Below are positions 62,386-64,000 of a stretch of DNA of 64,000 nucleotides, one piece after another. The position numbers were made by a program, and so were the translations under genes. The stretch's first letter is position 1. Every line of letters begins with the position of its first letter. The DNA comes from UBA7446 sp964014735. Lineage in GTDB: Bacteria; Bacteroidota; Bacteroidia; Flavobacteriales; Flavobacteriaceae. The notes beneath the pieces are model-generated. The model saw only the letters and a list, made by a program, of their open reading frames with translations. It did no database searches and was not told the DNA's origin. The DNA is taken from positions 1 to 64,000 of the forward strand of contig CAXHBH010000001.1 in assembly GCA_964014735.1 (NCBI GenBank), read 5' to 3'.

Positions 62386-62874
62386 ATGAATGAATTTAAG
62401 GTTTCTAGAAAGCTGTTTTTGAAGCAAAGTTTAGATGACGTTTGGGAAGTCATTTCTTCAAAAGAGTCTTTGGAACTTTTCCATCCTTATTGCTTAAAAA
62501 ATAAGGTGATTTCTTGGGGTGATACTAAGGTAGATGAATTAGTATATTTAAATGGCTTAGTTTTTATTAGAGAATTTACCTCATGGAATCCAAACCACGG
62601 CTTTGAATTAACCATTGGAAAGAGGGATGGAAAAAAATCAAAAGTCAAATGGGAAATTACAATGTCAAATTCGGGCTGTTTAATATCAATTTCAATTTGG
62701 CCATATAAGTCAAGTAAGGTTTCTAAGATATTATATCCCTTTGTGAATGTTTTTATCGTAAGACCAAAGTTGAAAAAGTATTTAAGTTCCGTATTGAAAG
62801 GACTAAATTTTTACCTAACCAATAGGACAGTTGTAAAAAAGAACCAGTTTGGGTCGCATTCGTGGTTTTCATAA
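62386..62874 (+). CDS. SRPBCC-superfamily protein
   Basis: 162 residues from ATG 62386 (a TTG at 62380 is part of the -7 box). START/polyketide-cyclase-like opening VSRKLFLKQSLDDVWEVIS, a beta-sheet run (VDELVYLNGLVFIREFTSWNP) and a C-terminal long helix (KKYLSSVLKGLNFYL). SRPBCC proteins bind hydrophobic ligands; substrate unknown. No export signal. Confidence 0.75.
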   Translation: MNEFKVSRKLFLKQSLDDVWEVISSKESLELFHPYCLKNKVISWGDTKVDELVYLNGLVFIREFTSWNPNHGFELTIGKRDGKKSKVKWEITMSNSGCLISISIWPYKSSKVSKILYPFVNVFIVRPKLKKYLSSVLKGLNFYLTNRTVVKKNQFGSHSWFS

Positions 62875-62949
62875 AAAAGTCAAAAGGCGATAGAAAAATA
62901 TGGAAAAAAAGGAAGAGCACGGGGTTATAGAAATGATATCAAAACTACC

Positions 62950-62986
62950 TAAACCATAGGCGTATCTTCGCTTTATAGTTCTGCTA
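62950..62986 (+). repeat. 37-bp array element, copy E
   Basis: Left half TAAACCATAGGCGTAT, right end TATAGTTCTGCTA. It lies 75 bp after the SRPBCC stop; a 19-codon open frame (62900-62959, ATG ... PKP stop) ends in it. Confidence 0.92.
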
Positions 62987-63026
62987 ATTCTAACACTCTT
63001 AACTTTAATTTCGGTATCTTGTTCAA

Positions 63027-63545
63027 ATGAAAAAATTAATCTTAGGTTTTATTATAGTAAATTTTTTTGCAACAGATTACATAAACGCCCAGCAATTGTC
63101 TAAAAACGATGTATTTGATGTATTGTCAAAATGGGAAGGTAAATGGAAAAATAGTGTGGTTTTTGAAGAATCTGTTTGGGTGTCTAAAAGTTTTGAAACT
63201 CGAGGGATAACAGACTCAAAGTTGATTCTTTCCAATAATTATATTGAAATGACAGCTTACAGTGGAAGTGAAACTAACAAACATATTGTTTGTTATGACC
63301 AAAATTCAAACCAGTTCAATAGATGGGAATTTAAAAGCGACAGTAGCAATACTTTTTGGACAGGAAAGTGGAATCAAAGGGAGAGCACTATGACTTGGAG
63401 CTATATAGATTTTTCAAGTACTGGTATCAGCGGTGAAATAATTGAAAAGTTTAAGTCAGATGAAATAATCAATGTAAAAGTTATTATGAAAGATAAAAAT
63501 GGAAAACAACTGCTTCTAATAACTTCTAAAGCTCAAAAAATATAA
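63027..63545 (+). CDS. Secreted lipocalin-like hypothetical protein
   Basis: 172 residues. Signal peptide (to about residue 21, YINAQ). The pattern LSKWEGKWKNSVVFE ... NYIEMTAYSGSETNKHIVCYD ... WEFKSDSSNTFWTGKWNQ (each a part of a longer strand) resembles DUF1579-type, lipocalin-like beta barrels. No catalytic residues recognised. Last full gene of the array; its stop TAA begins a TAAACCA remnant. Confidence 0.65.
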   Translation: MKKLILGFIIVNFFATDYINAQQLSKNDVFDVLSKWEGKWKNSVVFEESVWVSKSFETRGITDSKLILSNNYIEMTAYSGSETNKHIVCYDQNSNQFNRWEFKSDSSNTFWTGKWNQRESTMTWSYIDFSSTGISGEIIEKFKSDEIINVKVIMKDKNGKQLLLITSKAQKI

Positions 63546-63549
63546 ACCA
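63543..63549 (+). repeat. Possible remnant of 37-bp array element
   Basis: Only TAAACCA matches, at the stop codon of the preceding gene as in copies A and D. Seven bases alone could be chance. Confidence 0.2.
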
Positions 63550-63621
63550 CGCTAAAAATATTAATTCACATATATCGATGATGCCCACATAGGCTAAAGA
63601 TAAACGCTACCTTATTTTTAG

Positions 63622-63629
63622 TATTTTTG
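63622..63629 (+). promoter_or_regulatory. -7 box of lemA, leaderless geometry
   Basis: TATTTTTG, 4 nt before ATG 63634. Confidence 0.55.
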
Positions 63630-63633
63630 TATT

Positions 63634-64000
63634 ATGAAAACAAAACATTTATTTTGGATTGTTCCCCTTGCAATTATTGTTATTTTATTTTTTTCACTTT
63701 TTAGTTTTAATAACAGCGCTGTTCGAAAATTAGAAGCTGTTAAAACAAGTTTGTCAAATGTAGAGTCATCTTACCAGCGAAGAGCTGATGTCATAACAGG
63801 ACTTCTAAATACGGTTAAGGGTGCAGCAAACTTTGAAAAAGAAGTACTTACCGAAGTGGTTGAAGCAAGGGCAAAAGCAGGTCAAACAAACATCAATTTA
63901 AATGACTTAAACGCCAATAGCATCAATCAATTTGCAGATGCACAGCAAGCTTTGTCAGGTGCTTTATCACGACTTTTGGTAACCGTGGAGCGCTACCCTG
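63634..64000 (+). CDS. lemA: LemA family protein, 5' part
   Basis: Partial, cut by the window end after 122 codons. An N-terminal membrane helix (about 6-24), then the LemA helical-bundle start: VESSYQRRADVITGLLNTVKGAANFEKE, EVVEARAKAGQ and ALSRLLVTVERYP, each part of the family core. LemA proteins are inner-membrane helical proteins of unknown role. It marks the return to a conserved region after the array. Confidence 0.88.
   Translation, partial: MKTKHLFWIVPLAIIVILFFSLFSFNNSAVRKLEAVKTSLSNVESSYQRRADVITGLLNTVKGAANFEKEVLTEVVEARAKAGQTNINLNDLNANSINQFADAQQALSGALSRLLVTVERYP

Noticed and set aside
59640..62986. Classical integron attC sites
   Set aside because: The 37-bp elements lack paired GTTRRRY and RYYYAAC boxes and an imperfect hairpin, and no integron integrase is in the window.
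56342..64000. Genomic-island attachment duplication at tRNA-Asn
   Set aside because: No second copy of the tRNA 3' end was found by eye up to the window end.
1..64000. CRISPR arrays, IS elements, prophage or transposases
   Set aside because: No regularly spaced identical repeats with unique 30-40 bp spacers, no transposase or phage genes among the frames; the five 37-bp elements are 600-1400 bp apart.

Overview
The window is chromosomal DNA of a Bacteroidota bacterium, almost certainly a marine-type member of the Flavobacteriaceae. Signs of this are the bat operon, a type IX secretion C-terminal tail at 59.4-59.6 kb, DUF3109, BrxA and TerB-DnaJ genes, low GC, no obvious Shine-Dalgarno sequences, and many TAnnTTTG boxes (the Bacteroidota -7 promoter element) just upstream of genes. 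No plasmid, phage, IS or CRISPR signature was seen.

Layout. 0.2-3.2 kb: a YHYH lipoprotein, then yicC-gmk-nadD. 3.2-4.3 kb: an opposing AlbA_2-type gene. 4.4-13.2 kb: one long moxR/DUF58/bat operon. 13.2-18.3 kb: cvpA, pheS, gpsA, and a serine hydrolase/exonuclease/membrane protein set. 18.4-28.2 kb: a heme locus, hemACDEFB on the minus strand and araC-hemH-hemJ-histidine kinase on the plus strand. 28.2-32.7 kb: small housekeeping genes (plsC-like, brxA, methyltransferase, TerB-DnaJ, HupE-like, dCMP deaminase, DUF3109). 32.9-36.4 kb: nrdB and nrdA, ending in a bidirectional terminator. 36.4-40 kb: a phosphate porin and a PiT transporter. 40.1-43.8 kb: dgt, tadA, aspS. 44-50.5 kb: a TetR-TolC-adaptor-RND efflux operon. 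50.6-52.7 kb: polyprenyl synthase and a lone lycopene cyclase. 52.8-56.3 kb: a metal-related set (ZIP, Tp34/P19-like protein, Sco1) and rseP. 56.3 kb: tRNA-Asn with a terminator.

From the tRNA to lemA at 63.6 kb the sequence changes character. It is more AT-rich and carries mostly secreted, lipoprotein or small hypothetical genes of unrelated families: Kazal, FISUMP, a T9SS-tailed beta-propeller, a SASA esterase, two mini membrane proteins, CIA30, SRPBCC and others. Five ungapped copies of a 37-bp element sit at the 3' ends of successive plus-strand genes (59640, 61065, 61698, 62297, 62950), with weaker relatives at 57317 and 63543. The result is a gene-cassette-like array without recognisable integron attC sites. 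It is the strongest candidate here for something undescribed.

A second genome-scale pattern is promoter geometry. At nine genes an exact TAnnTTTG lies only 3-5 nt before the start codon, and at six or more others a one-mismatch box has the same spacing. This implies leaderless or nearly leaderless mRNAs and helps choose start codons.
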